Source: a bacterium (GTDB lineage Bacteria > Myxococcota_A > UBA9160 > UBA6930). From it: a stretch of DNA of 47,450 nucleotides. The translations under genes and the position numbers were made by a program. Shown piece after piece: positions 1 to 8,566 of this stretch (positions are counted from its first letter, which is position 1; every line of letters begins with the position of its first letter). Under the pieces are notes generated by a model. It saw only the letters and a program-made list of their open reading frames with translations, did no database searches and had not been told where the DNA came from. The stretch covers positions 1 to 47,450 of the forward strand of contig JAAELW010000465.1 of NCBI GenBank assembly GCA_024226235.1. The letters run 5' to 3'.

Positions 1-23
1 AACAAATGGAACCGGCCCCTTTC

Positions 24-821
24 TTAACAGCCCTTCTTGACTGCTTTCTTGAGGGGTGTGCCGGCTAGGATGAGGACGTCGGCCAGGCTGGGGGCATAGC
101 GGGCGATTCGGTCGAGGGTGCGGAGGGAGATGTCGGCGAGGCCGGCGGGCAGGTGGCCGATGGTTCGGGTCCAGATCGGCAGGCCCCAGGCGAGGGAGAG
201 GCCCTCGACGTGGTCGACCGCCACATGGGTTTCGAGCTGCTCGTGCATCAGCGCCAGGTCGTAGCGGGTGAAGTGATCGTTTGGAACGTCGTAGTGGCGG
301 CGCCCGCGGCGCATCGGGCGATTCAGGGCGAACTCCGTCAGATCATCGACGACGCGGGAGGCACGACAGGTGAAGGAGTCGTAGTTGGCGATCGTCAGCA
401 CGACTCGGCCACCGGGCCGGGTGACGCGGGCCATCTCGGCAATCGCCGTGTCCGGTTGGTCGAAATGATCGAGGGCGCCCTTGCAGAATGCGGCATCGAA
501 GCTGTCGTCGGCGAACGGAAGGGCATCCCCCCAGGCTTGGACCCAACCCGGGACCGGCCCGGAGGCTTCCCCGCTCTTCATCCGCGTCCAGGCCATCATG
601 CGCTCGGACGGTTCCGCCCCGACGACCCACGCTCCTCGAGTCTGCAGTTCGATGGCATCCTGGCCGAAACCACTGGCGACATCCAGGATCCGGCGGCCCG
701 GTCCAGGCCGTGTGGCGGCCAGCGTGGCCTGGGTCATCCGGTCGAAGACGTATTCGCTATCCCGCGTCGTCCCGGTCGGGATGACGTCGCTCATGTCCCT
801 GTCCAGGTCCACCACGCGCAT
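24..821 (-). CDS. Class I SAM-dependent methyltransferase
   Basis: The 265-residue product has a Methyltransf_11-type Rossmann fold. The SAM-binding motif I, ILDVASGFG, is at about residues 45-53. The acidic residue ending beta-2 is E70 in GAEPS. A motif with DDSFDAAFC lies near residue 105, followed by a post-motif RVTRPGGRVVL typical of this family. The C-terminal third has no feature I recognise, so the substrate is unknown. The start chosen is the ATG at 821. An ATG at 794 and a TTG at 839 are also in frame, and none has a convincing ribosome binding site. It is transcribed away from the next gene, with 88 bases between them, and nothing around it suggests a pathway. A small-molecule methyltransferase is more likely than an RNA or protein methylase, but this is inference. 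Confidence 0.85.
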   Translation of the reverse strand: MRVVDLDRDMSDVIPTGTTRDSEYVFDRMTQATLAATRPGPGRRILDVASGFGQDAIELQTRGAWVVGAEPSERMMAWTRMKSGEASGPVPGWVQAWGDALPFADDSFDAAFCKGALDHFDQPDTAIAEMARVTRPGGRVVLTIANYDSFTCRASRVVDDLTEFALNRPMRRGRRHYDVPNDHFTRYDLALMHEQLETHVAVDHVEGLSLAWGLPIWTRTIGHLPAGLADISLRTLDRIARYAPSLADVLILAGTPLKKAVKKGC

Positions 822-909
822 GGCCGCGCACCGTAGCAACCTCGAGACGAGACGCGGTGTCTAGCTCTGGCAGGCCACCCATTGGGGATTCCCGGAGGCA
901 AGCCGTACC

Positions 910-2157
910 TTGATTCCTGCCGTGGACACCGCCATGCCGACGCCGGAGCCTGAAACCCGCGGGGACTCCCGGGAGGAACGCCCGGGCCCGCTGGAGCGGT
1001 TGGCCAGCTTCCGGTTCACCTACCTGGCGATCTTCGTGTTCCTCCTCGCCTACGTCTCCTCGGTCGAGGCCTTCGAAGCGCTGATGGCCAGTCATTTCGA
1101 CACCGCAGTCGAAGCCGCCACGAACGTGAAACCCGATGACGGACCCGTCGCGGACCAGATTCGCGAACGGATCGACGAACTCCTTACGCATTCACCCTGG
1201 ATCCGCATTGGACGGGTGCGGGTCCGGCCAATTGTGCTGGGTGCCGACGGCACGACCCTGCTGCTCGCGGGCGACTATGCACCCCCGATTGCCCCCTCCT
1301 CCTCGAACGGCGCGGAGCTGCTTCCGGCGATCCTCGATGTCGAGGTGAGCGTCCCCCACAATGCCCTCGCCGCCAACGGCATTCTCGTGACCTACGCGGC
1401 GCTGCTGGTAACGAGCCTGATCGCCTACACACGGCGCCTCACCCGCCTCGAAGAGCAAGCCCTTCTGGGGGTCATGGCCGAACGCGCTTCGGCAGCGGAG
1501 CGCGCCCGATCGATCTCACTGGAACTCGGCCAGGTCCGAGGCAGGCTCGCGGAGGTGGAGCCGGAAAAAGAGATCTACGTCGAAGAGATCGAGTCGCTGC
1601 AGGATGAGCGAACCCGCCTGCGCAGCCGCCTGGCCGATGTCGAAAGCCGAGAAGCTTCCCTTCGAGCAGAGGCCACCGGCAGTGATGCGCTCCACGAGGA
1701 ACACCGCGCATTGGAGGAGCTATTCGAGGAAGCCACCCAGGACCTCGATACCAAGGACGACGAGATCCGCCGTTTGCAGAAACAAGTCAAGCGCACCGGA
1801 AAGGGCACCAGCAAGGAATCTGATCTGCTGGCCCGCCGACTGCGCACCCTCTACAAGGATCTCGAGGTAGACGATCACGCGATCGAAGGCATCCTGTCCC
1901 TGGGAGACGAGAGTCACAAGCTGCGGGCGGAAGAAGCGCTGAAGAAGCTCTGTGACGACCGGGAGAGCGCGGGCGTACGACGCAAGGTCGGTGGGCTACC
2001 GCCGCATCTCCACATCTTCGAGATGGCCTTCGCAGGAAAGGGCCGTGTCTACACCACCAAGGGCAAGACGCGCCCCTTCCGTGTCCTGGTGGTGGGCGGA
2101 AAGAACTCCCAGAAGACGGATCTCGAGTATCTGAGCCGGCTTCCCAAGGGAACCTGA
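910..2157 (+). CDS. Membrane-anchored coiled-coil protein of unknown function
   Basis: I do not recognise this 415-residue protein. A hydrophobic segment at about residues 36-53 and a second at about 156-174 would leave residues 54-155 outside the cytoplasm as a small sensor-like domain. A long charged heptad-rich coiled coil follows (about 178-295). The last 60 residues form a compact basic region with HLHIFEMAF and RPFRVLVVGGKNSQKTDLEYL. The architecture is like the front half of a transducer or histidine kinase, but no kinase, HAMP or methyl-accepting motif is visible. The start is a TTG at 910 with GGAGG at 894-898. An ATG at 934 would shorten the N-terminus by eight residues. It converges on the receiver gene with an 18-base gap. 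Confidence 0.7.
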   Translation: MIPAVDTAMPTPEPETRGDSREERPGPLERLASFRFTYLAIFVFLLAYVSSVEAFEALMASHFDTAVEAATNVKPDDGPVADQIRERIDELLTHSPWIRIGRVRVRPIVLGADGTTLLLAGDYAPPIAPSSSNGAELLPAILDVEVSVPHNALAANGILVTYAALLVTSLIAYTRRLTRLEEQALLGVMAERASAAERARSISLELGQVRGRLAEVEPEKEIYVEEIESLQDERTRLRSRLADVESREASLRAEATGSDALHEEHRALEELFEEATQDLDTKDDEIRRLQKQVKRTGKGTSKESDLLARRLRTLYKDLEVDDHAIEGILSLGDESHKLRAEEALKKLCDDRESAGVRRKVGGLPPHLHIFEMAFAGKGRVYTTKGKTRPFRVLVVGGKNSQKTDLEYLSRLPKGT

Positions 2158-2175
2158 TCGGCCCTGGGCCACCCT

Positions 2176-2547
2176 TCAGCCAGTCAGACAGGACCGCAGG
2201 GTCGACTTCAGCTCCGCATCGTCCCACGGCTTCGGCAGGAGCGCAGTGATCCCGGCACGTTCGATCTCGGCCTGTGGGATCTCCTCCGGCCAGCCGGTGA
2301 GAAGCACCCGTGGCACACGGCTTCCCCCGCGCTCGACCTCCGTCAGGAAAGCGATGCCATGGGTTCCCGGCATCTTCTGGTCCGAGACGATCAGATCGAC
2401 CGGGCGTTCGCCCAGGACCCGAAGGGCTTCGGCTGCCGATCCGACGCTCAGGATCTCATAGCCCTCTCGGCGCAGGCAGCGGCTGAGCGCGGAGAGAATG
2501 TGCTTCTCGTCATCCACGAGCAGGACGACCGGGAGAGTCTCACTCAA
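2176..2547 (-). CDS. Single-domain response regulator receiver
   Basis: This 123-residue protein is only a CheY-like receiver. The acidic pocket is D12-D13, the phospho-acceptor is D56 in VSDQKMPG, the conserved threonine is in LLTGW, and the switch lysine is K106 in LPKPWDD. It has no output domain, so it must act by protein contact or phosphotransfer. It starts with TTG, overlapping the stop of the upstream histidine kinase as TTGA (2544-2547). Translational coupling is therefore likely, and this kinase is its obvious partner. The KPW ending is shared with receivers fused to HD-GYP or kinase modules, but nothing here shows the output. Confidence 0.93.
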   Translation of the reverse strand: MSETLPVVLLVDDEKHILSALSRCLRREGYEILSVGSAAEALRVLGERPVDLIVSDQKMPGTHGIAFLTEVERGGSRVPRVLLTGWPEEIPQAEIERAGITALLPKPWDDAELKSTLRSCLTG

Positions 2548-4172
2548 AGCAGCTCATCCGGATCACCGAGCGGCAGCCGCACCTCGAAGCTGGTGCCCCG
2601 GCCGACCTCACTCTGGGCCCGAAGCGTGCCGCCGTGGTTCTTGATCAGGTTGAACGACGTAGAGAGGCCGAGGCCGGTACCGACGCCCACCTCCTTGGTC
2701 GTAAAGAACGGATCGAAGATCCGGTCGAGGGTCTCCTTCGGCATTCCCACACCATTGTCGGTCACGGTGATGAGCACCTCCTCGCCCTGCAGCTCGGTGC
2801 GCAAGCGGATCTCTCCGCGCAACTCTTCTCGCGCAGCCCGCTCCTCGATCGCCTGATAGGCATTCACCAGCAGATTCATGAACACCTGCTTCAGCTGCAT
2901 CGGGAAGCCCACCATCGGCGCCAGCTCCTCGTACTGTTTCGTCAGCACGACCGAGTGCTTCATCATGGTCCAAACGATGTTGGCCGTGGAGTCCAACGCA
3001 CGGTTGATGTCACAGAGCGCACGCTCGGCCGTATCCTGATGAGAGAACGCCCGCAGGTCGGTCACGATCGCACGAATCCGTTCCGACCCCTCCAGGGATT
3101 CCCGGATCGCCGTTCCAAAATCCCGCATCAGGAAGCCCGCGTCGACCGCCTGGATCGTCGCACCGAGCGCGCGGGCCGCCTCCCGAACCTGCTGGGCGTC
3201 GGCGGGATCTCGATCCGCAGCACCGCGCAATCCCTCCACTTGCGCCCAGACCTTCTGCAGATCGTCCAGGTACTCGGTGAGCTGGGAGAGATTCGCGTGG
3301 ATGAAGCCCATCGGGTTGTTGATCTCGTGAGCCACTCCGGCAGCCAGCTGGCCGATCGAAGCCATCTTCTCCGTCTGCAACACCTGACGCTGGAGTTGCT
3401 TGATCTCGACCAGGTCCTGGAAGATCGCGACCGCACCCTCTCCGACCCCCTCGGCATCGACCAGCGGCGCGCAAGAGATCCCGGTCGGGATCAGGGTTCC
3501 ATCAGCCCGGGTCAACACGGTTTCGACCCCGCGAAAGCGGGTGCCTTCCTTGACGGTTCGAAGCGGCAGGATCTCCTCGGCCTCCGCACCCGGAAACCAA
3601 TCGCGAAGGTCCCGCCCCTCGAGTTCCCCGTCACCCACACCGAGTGCCCTCTCAGCGGTGGGGTTGGCATACGAAATCGCCCCTTCGCGATTGATGACCA
3701 GCAGCGCGCTATTCATGTTTTCAATGATATTTCTGCTGTAACGATCCAGAGTTCCTGCGTTTTTCTCTTCTACAAACGACGGAATACTCCCCCGGATCCG
3801 CTGCACCCATTGGAGCTGCTCGCGTGCGGCAGTCGACAGGTTCTCTGCGAACGCTGGACCGCGTTCCACGTAGCCCGTGGCGCCAGCTCGGAACGCCCGC
3901 AGCGCATGGGCCTCGTCGCCGGCCTCTCCGATCACCAGGGCCGGTGTCGCACCCTCACGGGCGCGGCACAGCAGGGACCAGAGGTCGTCGCCCAGCCGAT
4001 GGTCGAGAACCACCAGATCTGAATGCCGAGCCCGAAGCGCTGCGGCAGCCACTGGCGCCTCGTGATGCAGTTCGAGCGCAACCGCGGGGCCCAGCAGCCG
4101 CAATGCCTCCGCGGTGGAGGCAGCGGCCGGCCGTTCCTCGAACGGTTCCACCACGAGCAGCCGAGCATTCAT
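2544..4172 (-). CDS. PAS-domain histidine kinase with degenerate N-terminal receiver
   Basis: The domains run in order: a receiver-like N-terminus (about 1-120), a PAS domain (about 130-240), a HisKA dimerisation domain with the phospho-accepting histidine in VAHEINNP, and an HATPase domain with an N box ([10 protein letters not shown]), a G1 box (DNGVGMP) and a G2 box (GTGLGLS). No transmembrane segment is visible, so it is a soluble sensor. The receiver-like region keeps an aspartate (VVLDHRLG) but lacks the acidic pair, and its switch-lysine position reads YVERGP, so it is probably a pseudo-receiver. The start is taken as ATG 4172; GTG codons at 4190 and 4199 are alternatives. It lies 100 bases downstream of the NtrC-type activator and overlaps the receiver gene by four bases, forming a kinase with two candidate partners. 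Confidence 0.92.
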   Translation of the reverse strand: MNARLLVVEPFEERPAAASTAEALRLLGPAVALELHHEAPVAAAALRARHSDLVVLDHRLGDDLWSLLCRAREGATPALVIGEAGDEAHALRAFRAGATGYVERGPAFAENLSTAAREQLQWVQRIRGSIPSFVEEKNAGTLDRYSRNIIENMNSALLVINREGAISYANPTAERALGVGDGELEGRDLRDWFPGAEAEEILPLRTVKEGTRFRGVETVLTRADGTLIPTGISCAPLVDAEGVGEGAVAIFQDLVEIKQLQRQVLQTEKMASIGQLAAGVAHEINNPMGFIHANLSQLTEYLDDLQKVWAQVEGLRGAADRDPADAQQVREAARALGATIQAVDAGFLMRDFGTAIRESLEGSERIRAIVTDLRAFSHQDTAERALCDINRALDSTANIVWTMMKHSVVLTKQYEELAPMVGFPMQLKQVFMNLLVNAYQAIEERAAREELRGEIRLRTELQGEEVLITVTDNGVGMPKETLDRIFDPFFTTKEVGVGTGLGLSTSFNLIKNHGGTLRAQSEVGRGTSFEVRLPLGDPDELL

Positions 4173-4272
4173 CCCGGAGGACGCGCTCACCGCCCGCACC
4201 CGCTTCGATGGATCCCGCCGACCACGCTCGATCCTCTCGCCGTCAATTGTCGCGGGGGGCGACGGCGCGAGT

Positions 4273-5817
4273 CTACCCGACAGCCTCGAGCGTCCCCACC
4301 GAGTCTGTCAGATCCGCCGGGGCTGTGGGCTTGGTCGGGCGGCGGCGCACCTCGATCGCATGCTTCGAGAGCTTGCGATACAGGGTGGAACGACCAATGC
4401 CGAGCCTGCGCGCAGCCTCGCTTGCGTCACCACGGCTCTCTTCCAACGCACGCTCCAGCGCCAGCCGCTCGTAGGCCTCGAGCGAGAGCGGCACGGCCGC
4501 ACCCACGGATGGGGTCGAGACCACCGGGAGCGGCGTTGAACCACCGAGACGGAAGTCTGCCGCGTGTAGCCGCTCGCTCTGGGATAGAGCCATCGCAGAT
4601 TCGATGGCATTCTCCAACTCGCGGACATTTCCGGGCCATGGATATCTGCACAGCCGCTCCAACGCTTCGGGCGTGAAGCCGCGAACAGGCGAGTCCGATC
4701 GCAGGTGTTTCTGCAGGAGGTGCTGGGCGAGAAGCGCCACGTCCTCACCGCGCTCCCGCAACGGAGGCAGCTCGATGCGAACGACGTTCAGCCGGTAGTA
4801 CAGATCCTGCCGGAAACTGCCTTCCGCAACCATCTCGGAGAGATCCCGATTCGTCGCACAGACGACCCGGATATCCACCGGCACCGCACTGCTCGCACCC
4901 ACCGGCCGGACTTCTTTCTGCTGCAGTGCGCGCAGCAGCTTTGCCTGAACGCTGGGCAGGATCTCGCCGATCTCGTCGAGGAAGAGCGTTCCACCGTCCG
5001 CAACGCGGAACAGCCCGGGAGCGCCCGTCGCGCCGGTGAAGGCTCCCTTTTCGTGCCCGAACAGCTCGCTCTCGATGATCGACTCGGGAAGAGCGCCGCA
5101 ATCCACCGGCACGAAGGTGCAATCCCTCCGCGGACTCGCCGCGTGAACGGCTCGAGCCACGATCTCCTTGCCGGTTCCACTCTCGCCCTGCACGAGCACG
5201 TTGGACTCATTGTGGCGAAGACTCTCGATCATTCGGACGATCGCCCGCATCGAAGGCGCCCCGCCGATCAGCTCCGGCGAACCCTCCCGGCCGGCCAGCT
5301 CCTGCTCGAGTATCCGGGTGCGATCCAACAGGCGTCGGCGCTCGATCGCGCGGCGCACCGAATTCCGGACCCGATGGATGTCGCCCACCGGCTTCTCCAG
5401 GTAGTCGAACGCGCCGAGACGCATGCAACCCACCGCGCTCTCCACGCTGGCGTAGCCGGTCATGACGATCACCTCGAGATCCGGCCGCTCGGCTTTGATG
5501 CGCTCGAGCACTGAGATGCCATCCACCGCCCCGAGCACCAGATCGAGGAGGATCAGATCGAGGCTTGGATCCGCGAGCTGAGGTTCGAGTTCGGCCCAGC
5601 CCGAGGCCGCAATCAGGGTGTGCCCCTCCGGCCGTAGGATTCGATCCATCGCGCTGGCAAAGAGCGGCTCGTCATCAACCAGCAGGACCCGGCCGCAACT
5701 TCCGTCCTGCCGCGGGCTCGAAGGCGATCCGAACCCGGAATCCGAGGCCGGGCTCGCAGGGGACCCGAGCCCAGCTGCCGAGGCCGGGCTCGCGGGGGGT
5801 ACGCGCTCCGAGGTCAT
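4273..5817 (-). CDS. Sigma-54-dependent NtrC-family response regulator
   Basis: The 514-residue activator has a receiver (about 42-155; D92 phospho-acceptor in LLDLVLG, K142 in LEKP). An AAA+ domain follows with Walker A GESGTGKE at 210-217, the sigma-54 contact loop GAFTGA at 257-262 and Walker B GTLFLDEIGE. A Fis-type helix-turn-helix is near the end (EAARRLGIGRSTLYRKL). It should open sigma-54 promoters when phosphorylated, probably by the kinase encoded just downstream. Unusually, about 40 residues rich in Ser, Pro, Ala and Gly precede the receiver. They contain a 12-residue repeat that mirrors a 16-base DNA repeat at 5742-5757 and 5778-5793. The next gene upstream is divergent, 141 bases away, and is a second activator of the same family. 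Confidence 0.95.
   Translation of the reverse strand: MTSERVPPASPASAAGLGSPASPASDSGFGSPSSPRQDGSCGRVLLVDDEPLFASAMDRILRPEGHTLIAASGWAELEPQLADPSLDLILLDLVLGAVDGISVLERIKAERPDLEVIVMTGYASVESAVGCMRLGAFDYLEKPVGDIHRVRNSVRRAIERRRLLDRTRILEQELAGREGSPELIGGAPSMRAIVRMIESLRHNESNVLVQGESGTGKEIVARAVHAASPRRDCTFVPVDCGALPESIIESELFGHEKGAFTGATGAPGLFRVADGGTLFLDEIGEILPSVQAKLLRALQQKEVRPVGASSAVPVDIRVVCATNRDLSEMVAEGSFRQDLYYRLNVVRIELPPLRERGEDVALLAQHLLQKHLRSDSPVRGFTPEALERLCRYPWPGNVRELENAIESAMALSQSERLHAADFRLGGSTPLPVVSTPSVGAAVPLSLEAYERLALERALEESRGDASEAARRLGIGRSTLYRKLSKHAIEVRRRPTKPTAPADLTDSVGTLEAVG
5742..5793. repeat. Imperfect tandem repeat, period 36 bases, in the activator N-terminus
   Basis: The 16-base string CCGAGGCCGGGCTCGC occurs at 5742-5757 and again at 5778-5793, one 36-base period apart. 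Further related sequence follows toward 5706. It is in frame, so each unit adds 12 residues rich in Gly, Ser, Pro and Ala. It probably arose by slippage and lengthens a flexible N-terminal tail. Confidence 0.8.
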
Positions 5818-5958
5818 GCAGGACTCATCGGCGGCAACCCCGGGTGGGTTGAATCGATCTCAAGGATCAACTCTGGGACGGGTTGAAGGCCTGGCTCCCG
5901 ATTCCTAACCTGCGGGGACTTCCCCCCCGGAAGAGGTCTCGCTCTGGGCAAGCCCCAC

Positions 5959-7338
5959 GTGCTGGTCGTCGACGACCACGAGTTGTATCGACGGTCCGTC
6001 GAGCGGTTGTTGACGCGCGGCGGCTATCGGGTGTCGTGCGCGAAGGACGCGACCGAAGCCATGGCCGCGGTGACCGCCGAGCCTCTCGACTTGGTGCTGT
6101 GCGACGTGAAGATGCCGGGCATCAGTGGTCTCGAGCTGGTTCGGCAGATCCACGATCTGCATCCCGAGCTGCCTTGCATCGTGGTGACGGGCTACGGAGG
6201 CGGCGAGGCTTCCGTCGAAGCGCTGCGCGCAGGAGCGTTCTGGTACCTCGAGAAGGCCATCGACGGGCCCCAACAAGACGTCTTGCGCCGGTTGGCGGGC
6301 CAGGCCATCGAGCACGGACGCTTGAAGACCGAGAACCGCCGGCTCCAGTACCAGCTCCACGAGCGCTACCAGTTCGACAACATCGTGGGCGCCCGCGCGG
6401 GCCTGCGCAGCGTGCTGGAGACCGTGCGCCGCGTGGCCGGAACCGACAGCACGGTCTTGATCACCGGCGAGAGCGGTACGGGGAAAGAGGTCATCGCGCG
6501 GGCCCTCCACTACAACAGCCCCCGGGCAGACCAACCTCTCGTCACCGTCAACTGTGGCGCCATTCCGGAAGAACTGCTCGAGTCCGAGCTCTTTGGCCAT
6601 GTTCGAGGGGCCTTCACCAACGCGGTCTCCCACCGTGAGGGGCGCTTCAGCGCGGCCGATGGCGGTACGATCTTTCTGGACGAGATCGGCGACATGAGCC
6701 TGAACCTGCAGGTCAAGCTGCTACGGGTGCTCCAGGAAAAGACCTTCGAGCCAGTCGGCTCCTCTCGTACGGAACACGTGGACCTGCGGGTGATCGCCGC
6801 AACCAACCAGGACCTCGGCAAGGCGATCGAGGCCAAGCAGTTTCGCGAAGATCTCTTCTATCGGTTGAATGTCATTCCGATCCGGATCCCTCCGCTGCGC
6901 GATCGGCACGAGGACATTCCGCTGCTGATTCACCACTTCCTGGAGCGAAACGCGAAGGATCCGGGCAACCCGCCGTGCCAGCTCTCCGAAGCCGCCCTCG
7001 AATGCCTGGTCGACCAGCCTTGGCCCGGCAACGTCCGAGAACTCGAGAACACGATCGAGCGTTTGGTGGTGCTGCGCGGCCAGGGCGAGATCGACCTCAA
7101 GCATCTGCCCGAAGAGTTTCACACCCCTAGCGCCCCGCGATCCGCGAGCACGCCGCCGCAACTGGGTGCGGCGGGCCTCTCCTTCAACGAGGTCGTCGAC
7201 GATTTCGAAGCCGGCCTGATCCGGCAAGCCCTCGAGCGCACCCATTGGAACAAGAATCAGGCGGCGCAGCTGCTCGGGCTCAATCGCACGACCTTGATCG
7301 AGAAGATCAAGAAGAAGGGCCTGACACCCGAAGCGTAG
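5959..7338 (+). CDS. Sigma-54-dependent response regulator with GAFTNA loop
   Basis: The 459-residue protein has a receiver (D49 in CDVKMPG, K99 in YLEKA), an AAA+ domain (Walker A GESGTGKE at 170-177, Walker B GTIFLDEIGD) and a C-terminal Fis-type helix-turn-helix (NQAAQLLGLNRTTLIEKI). The sigma-54 contact loop is GAFTNA rather than GAFTGA at 217-222. The annotated GTG start gives a clipped N-terminus beginning MLVVDDH. A CTG codon at 5944 has GAGG at 5933-5936, seven bases upstream, and would restore the usual GKPHVLVVDD opening, so the true start may be there. The gene diverges from the other activator and is followed by a sigma-54 promoter and a FliA-type sigma factor, which is its most likely target. 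Confidence 0.94.
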   Translation: MLVVDDHELYRRSVERLLTRGGYRVSCAKDATEAMAAVTAEPLDLVLCDVKMPGISGLELVRQIHDLHPELPCIVVTGYGGGEASVEALRAGAFWYLEKAIDGPQQDVLRRLAGQAIEHGRLKTENRRLQYQLHERYQFDNIVGARAGLRSVLETVRRVAGTDSTVLITGESGTGKEVIARALHYNSPRADQPLVTVNCGAIPEELLESELFGHVRGAFTNAVSHREGRFSAADGGTIFLDEIGDMSLNLQVKLLRVLQEKTFEPVGSSRTEHVDLRVIAATNQDLGKAIEAKQFREDLFYRLNVIPIRIPPLRDRHEDIPLLIHHFLERNAKDPGNPPCQLSEAALECLVDQPWPGNVRELENTIERLVVLRGQGEIDLKHLPEEFHTPSAPRSASTPPQLGAAGLSFNEVVDDFEAGLIRQALERTHWNKNQAAQLLGLNRTTLIEKIKKKGLTPEA

Positions 7339-7389
7339 ATCGGGCAGCGAGCAGAGTGCCCTCCACACTTCCCAGCCCGATCCGTCGGA

Positions 7390-7426
7390 TGTCAAGATTG
7401 CAACCCGGCCCGCCGGCCTTTTGACA
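7390..7426. promoter_or_regulatory. Candidate activator-binding inverted repeat
   Basis: TGTCAA at 7390-7395 is mirrored by TTGACA at 7421-7426, with a GC-rich spacer that can itself fold (CCGG/CCGG). It lies about 180-215 bases upstream of the -24 element of the sigma-54 promoter, the usual distance for an upstream activating sequence. A weak terminator of the preceding gene (GGCC-CGCC-GGCC followed by TTTT) is an alternative reading. Binding by the adjacent activator is inference. Confidence 0.35.
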
Positions 7427-7603
7427 CTTCCGCCGGTTCCCTGCCGGGGTGCCTCCCGCGGCTGCACTGCTTCCTGGTTGCTGCATTCGCCTGGGCCCAG
7501 CACCGTAATTTCCCCGGAATGCCTGGGAGTTCAGCCGGTTAGCGGACCCTTCCACCGGTCGACGAACCCGCGATGTGGTGTCCCACGTCCGAGAACCGGG
7601 ACA

Positions 7604-7620
7604 TTGGCACGACGTCTGCT
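7604..7620 (+). promoter_or_regulatory. Sigma-54 (-24/-12) promoter
   Basis: The 17 bases TTGGCACGACGTCTGCT match the sigma-54 consensus YTGGCACGRNNNTTGCW at all defined positions except one (C for T at the start of the -12 element). The GG and GC dinucleotides are exactly ten bases apart. Transcription would begin near 7631, leaving a leader of about 90 bases before the ATG at 7720. Two sigma-54 activators are encoded immediately upstream. Confidence 0.82.
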
Positions 7621-7719
7621 TTGACCCGCACCTGACGTGCAACGGGTCGGCAGGAGGGGTCGCCTGCAGGAACCCGAGGCCAGATGCGGCAGACGCCCGC
7701 TCAAAATGTGGAGGATCGA

Positions 7720-8487
7720 ATGGAAGCGCAGTTGCGTGATGCAAGAGAGAAGCATGGGGACATCCCGGGAGATCTGAAAGAAGCCATCGTCCTTGAGCAC
7801 GCACCGCTCATTCGATACATCGTCAACCGGATCGCCGTAAGGCTCCCGTCGCATATCGACTTGGACGATCTGCACAACACGGGTGTGATCGGCCTGATGG
7901 ATGCGATCGACAAGTACGATCCGGGCAAGAACTGCAAGTTCAAGACGTACGCGGAGTTCCGGATCAAGGGTGCAATCCTCGACCAGCTTCGATCCCTCGA
8001 CTGGGTGCCGCGCAGCGTCCGCCAGAAGAGCCGCAAGCTCGAACGCGCCTACGGCGAAGTGGAGCAGCGCCTCGGCCGCCAGGCCAACGAAGACGAGGTC
8101 GCAGACTCTCTTGGTCTACAGATCGAGAAGTTCCACGAGCTGATGAACCAGGTGCGCGGCATCTCGCTCGTCAATCTCGAAGAGATCCGTGGCGGCGGCC
8201 AGGACGGCGAGCGTACGGGCTCATTTGCCGACATCATCGAAGACGTGAACGCCGAGAACCCGTTCTCGACCTTCAAGCTCCACGAGATGAAGGGCCTGAT
8301 TGCCGACACCATCGCAATGCTTCCCGAGAAGGAGCGCCTGGTCATCTCGCTGTACTACTACGAGGACCTGAACATGAAGGAGATCGGCAACATCCTGGGG
8401 ATCACTGAATCCCGTGTGTGCCAGATCCACACCAAGTCGGCCCTGCGTCTGCGCAGCAAGCTCAAGAACACCCTCGAAAACGAGTAG
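7720..8487 (+). CDS. fliA: RNA polymerase sigma factor, FliA/SigD/WhiG family
   Basis: This is an alternative sigma-70-family factor of the sigma-28 group. Region 2 contains DLDDLHNTGVIGLMDAI and the -10 recognition segment FKTYAEFRIKGAILDQLR. Region 3 (WVPRSVRQKSRKLE) is typical of FliA. Region 4 ends in the helix-turn-helix MKEIGNILGITESRVCQIH. The start is the ATG at 7720, with GGAGG at 7710-7714 five bases upstream, giving 255 residues; an ATG at 7684 lacks such a site. A sigma-54 promoter precedes it. FliA usually drives late flagellar and chemotaxis genes, but no flagellar gene or FlgM anti-sigma factor is in this window. A non-motility member such as WhiG is therefore possible. Confidence 0.93.
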   Translation: MEAQLRDAREKHGDIPGDLKEAIVLEHAPLIRYIVNRIAVRLPSHIDLDDLHNTGVIGLMDAIDKYDPGKNCKFKTYAEFRIKGAILDQLRSLDWVPRSVRQKSRKLERAYGEVEQRLGRQANEDEVADSLGLQIEKFHELMNQVRGISLVNLEEIRGGGQDGERTGSFADIIEDVNAENPFSTFKLHEMKGLIADTIAMLPEKERLVISLYYYEDLNMKEIGNILGITESRVCQIHTKSALRLRSKLKNTLENE

Positions 8488-8566
8488 GCGTCCCGCTGGC
8501 CTCCCACTGCGGCCTTCCAACGGATAGAGGAGACGGGAGCCCAGCCGAGGCTTCCGTCGGGTCAGA

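Larger units (their letters stand above)
7339..7719. other. 380-base regulatory gap before the sigma-factor gene
   Basis: No convincing gene is present in this stretch. It holds the inverted repeat at 7390-7426 and the sigma-54 promoter at 7604-7620. Its length suits an enhancer plus a DNA-looping region. An in-frame ATG at 7684 exists, but the better start of the next gene is at 7720. Confidence 0.7.

Noticed and set aside
2634-4022. A long open frame on the plus strand opposite the histidine kinase
   Set aside because: It is antisense to a well-supported kinase gene and encodes an arginine-rich sequence without motifs, as expected of GC-rich antisense frames.
8488-8566. Possible terminator between the convergent sigma factor and phosphatase genes
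   Set aside because: Only short partial complementarity is visible and there is no T-run, so I do not call a terminator.
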